Positions 62,494 to 64,000 of a stretch of DNA of 64,000 nt are shown piece by piece. How positions within the stretch are numbered: the first letter of the stretch is position 1; each line of letters starts with the position of its first letter. The stretch is from assembly GCA_011364925.1 (NCBI GenBank), contig RDOA01000004.1, positions 13,011 to 77,010 on the forward strand. The letters run 5' to 3'. A model generated the notes under the pieces. The model had not been told where the DNA came from and ran no database searches. It saw only the letters and a list, made by a program, of their open reading frames with translations. The DNA comes from Promethearchaeota archaeon (GTDB lineage Archaea > Asgardarchaeota > Lokiarchaeia > Sigyniarchaeales > SOKP01). A program made the translations under genes and the position numbers.

Positions 62494-63021
62494 TTACTGT
62501 TTAAATTCTTTATAACACGGGATACACATAAGTTGACCTTGATAGTTCATCATGCGGCTCTCCATCGTAAGTTCACCACAAATACTACACGGTACTGATT
62601 CTTCGATTTGCGCCATTCCGGGAGGATCGTATTCTATTTCTCTTATATCAAAAGCACTTTCAGGTTCCATATTGAGAAGTTTTTGAATTTTCTCATCCCT
62701 TGAGAGTTTTTTATCATTTAGTAACGACTTTTTTAGTGACAACCGTATTCCTTTTTGATTTTTTCTACTATAGAAGTTATAATTATTTTTTCCATAATCT
62801 TTATGGATTAAATTACCTTTACCATAAGTTGTACCGAGTAAAGCTTGAAGCGCATCAACGCTACAATTATCTGTTTCGACAACTGCTACTAGTTCTTCGT
62901 CTGGGGAGTGCTCATAACCATGTTCTAACGCATATTTGGCAGCTAAAGCACCAATAGCTACACCTGGGCAAATATGTCCATGAAACATGGTAGCCTTTTT
63001 CATTAACTCTCTTATTTCCAA
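62494..63021 (-). CDS. FmdE-family protein (formylmethanofuran dehydrogenase E-like)
   Basis: A 175-residue FmdE-type protein: 'MFHGHICPGVAIGALAAKYA' at the start, 'VVETDNCSVDALQALLGTTY' near 47 and a C-terminal zinc finger 'CSICGEL...CIPCYKE'. Family members occur with formylmethanofuran dehydrogenase and with molybdenum or tungsten enzymes. The rest of that enzyme is not in this window, so the partner is unknown. It fits the C1 chemistry suggested by the Fae fusion. It is divergent from the Mut7-C gene, with about 84 bases between. Confidence 0.85.
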   Translation of the reverse strand: MEIRELMKKATMFHGHICPGVAIGALAAKYALEHGYEHSPDEELVAVVETDNCSVDALQALLGTTYGKGNLIHKDYGKNNYNFYSRKNQKGIRLSLKKSLLNDKKLSRDEKIQKLLNMEPESAFDIREIEYDPPGMAQIEESVPCSICGELTMESRMMNYQGQLMCIPCYKEFKQ

Positions 63022-63105
63022 TTTAAATCAGCATTATGTTTTAGATTTAATAAAAATATCAAATATATTAATTTTTTTAATGACTTAAATATAATTATTA
63101 TAGGT

Positions 63106-63597
63106 ATGAAATTTCTTACAGATGCAATGTTAGGGAAACTTACGCGATTCTTAAGAATTTTTGGTTATGATACGATATATGCAAGTGATCTAGTAGATTT
63201 TTATAATACAAACCCAGTTCCGGATGAAAAATTAAAGGAATATGCTATGCAAAGCAATAGAATAATATTAACTAAAGATTTACCCTTCTATAATAGAAGT
63301 AAAGAAAATACGATATTACTAGAAGGAAAAGGAGTATATAACTATTTATTCCAGCTTCAGCAAAAATTAAATTTAATCTATGAATTTAACGTTGAAAACG
63401 CAAGGTGTTCTGTTTGCAATGCATCGTTAAAGAAGGTTATTGACAAAGAAACAATAAAAAAGTCAGTTAAACACGGTACTTTTAAAACTTATAATGAATT
63501 TTTTCAATGTATTAATCCCAATTGTCAACAAATATTCTGGAATGGACCACATATAGCGGATATAATTAATAATTTAAAACGTAGGAAGGATTACTGA
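63106..63597 (+). CDS. Mut7-C RNase-fold protein
   Basis: A 163-residue archaeal Mut7-C protein. The PIN-like half opens 'FLTDAMLGKLTRFLRIFGYD', with acidic residues in 'DAML', 'ASDLVDF' and 'ILTKDLPFY'. The C-terminal zinc ribbon has 'CSVCNASL' and 'CINPNCQQIFWNG'. Such proteins are predicted nucleases that act on structured or non-coding RNA. Domain order and length are typical. Its end overlaps a convergent small gene by seven bases. Confidence 0.85.
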   Translation: MKFLTDAMLGKLTRFLRIFGYDTIYASDLVDFYNTNPVPDEKLKEYAMQSNRIILTKDLPFYNRSKENTILLEGKGVYNYLFQLQQKLNLIYEFNVENARCSVCNASLKKVIDKETIKKSVKHGTFKTYNEFFQCINPNCQQIFWNGPHIADIINNLKRRKDY

Positions 63598-63830
63598 TTA
63601 TTGGTGTTTTTAAAAAATTTCATTTTAATTTCTTCAAATTTTGACTTTACCTTTTCCGCTTCATCTTTTGCTCCACCTTTTTCAAACATTCCATGTGCTT
63701 GAGACAGTAATTCGAGGCATTTCTTATATTCTTTATTCTTGAAATGGTTTTCTGAAAGTTCAACTAAGTAATGACCCTTTTTAACATAAAATTCAATAAA
63801 CTGAGCGGAGGTATCAATTTTTCTACTCAT
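63591..63830 (-). CDS. small helical hypothetical protein
   Basis: A 79-residue, entirely helical protein. The stretch 'GHYLVELSENHFKNKEYKKC' with 'LELLSQAHGMFEKGGAKDEA' has the spacing of one TPR-like helix pair, so it may be a protein-binding adaptor. It is convergent with the Mut7-C gene. I do not recognise it beyond this. Confidence 0.55.
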   Translation of the reverse strand: MSRKIDTSAQFIEFYVKKGHYLVELSENHFKNKEYKKCLELLSQAHGMFEKGGAKDEAEKVKSKFEEIKMKFFKNTNNQ

Positions 63831-63892
63831 AATTAATATGATGATTTTTTTGTATATTTATCTAATAAAGGTAGAGTAAATAAAAATTTGTA

Positions 63893-64000
63893 TTATTCTA
63901 ATTTTCGATAGTCATCCATATTAACAACTTTTCCTTGCAATCGTGATTCATTGGCTGCAAAAGCCATGAGATGGCTTTCTAGACTATCATGAGCGTTCGT
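63893..64000 (-). CDS. Gfo/Idh/MocA-family oxidoreductase, C-terminal end only
   Basis: The last 35 codons of a leftward gene whose start lies beyond the right edge. The frame ends 'GKVVNMDDYRKLE' and before it reads 'AHDSLESHLMAFAANESRLQ', which is the closing helix and tail of NAD-dependent sugar dehydrogenases of the Gfo/Idh/MocA type. The assignment rests on this short tail and could be wrong; the substrate cannot be judged. Confidence 0.6.
   Translation of the reverse strand, partial: TNAHDSLESHLMAFAANESRLQGKVVNMDDYRKLE

Overview
This is a low-G+C archaeal window (mostly about one third G+C by eye) that looks like an Asgard archaeon of the Lokiarchaeia or a close relative. The evidence is a mix of archaeal information genes (aEF1B next to its usual zinc-ribbon partner, LSm protein, RIO2 kinase, a Clp1/Grc3-like kinase, Mut7-C protein), archaeal one-carbon and hydride chemistry (Fae, FmdE, HdrABC, MvhD, FrhB-like protein) and eukaryote-like genes (a Ras/Rab-type small GTPase, a putative gelsolin-like domain fused to membrane helices, a PPP-type phosphatase). 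Bacterial-type MutS and MutL are also present. I saw no rRNA, tRNA, CRISPR array, insertion sequence or prophage. The lineage is an inference and has not been tested by phylogeny.

Layout. 0-5 kb: the start of an FAD-linked oxidase runs off the left edge and is divergent from a two-winged-helix regulator. Next comes a two-gene operon with a structured leader, encoding an unrecognised 428-residue protein and a fusion of a DapA/NAL-type class I aldolase to formaldehyde-activating enzyme (Fae). 5-11.7 kb: scattered redox genes (PrxQ-like peroxiredoxin, two nitroreductases, an Isf-like flavoprotein, a DUF255 thioredoxin-fold protein) and an overlapping pair of CDP-alcohol phosphatidyltransferase and HAD phosphatase.

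11.7-24.5 kb: one long leftward operon for a cytosolic electron-transfer complex. In transcription order it is hdrC, hdrB, frhB-like, HdrA N-half, HdrA C-half, long MvhD, fused HdrA (1004 residues), short MvhD, and three Flox/sulfhydrogenase-like subunits. The set has ports for a disulfide (HdrBC), possibly F420 (FrhB-like), NAD(P) (FAD/NAD subunit) and ferredoxin. The HdrA-MvhD module occurs twice, once split and once fused.

25-32 kb: an Lrp/AsnC regulator, then a leftward ABC importer operon (binding protein, double permease, two unequal ATPases, DUF47/PhoU-like protein) with small open frames upstream. 32-44 kb: GuaA-like PP-loop ATPase, MsrA, acyl-CoA ligase, small GTPase, zinc-ribbon protein and aEF1B, and MutL and MutS around a GT-C-like membrane protein. 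44-52 kb: enoyl-CoA hydratase family protein, a hydrolase-fold protein that has lost its serine, and a four-subunit 2-oxoacid:ferredoxin oxidoreductase whose gamma gene is separated from the other three by a PAS histidine kinase.

52-64 kb: gelsolin-like membrane protein, RIO2, methyltransferase, LSm, a cyclotransferase-fold protein, PPP phosphatase, a solitary DNA adenine methyltransferase, an acidic Cys-tailed protein, a second hydrolase, a small zinc-finger frame with an apparent ATT start, an ATP-grasp protein, a Clp1/Grc3-like protein with a shortened P-loop, FmdE, Mut7-C, and the tail of a Gfo/Idh/MocA oxidoreductase at the right edge. Taken together the window suggests an anaerobe that moves electrons among ferredoxin, NAD(P)H, thiols and perhaps F420, with tetrahydromethanopterin-linked C1 metabolism.
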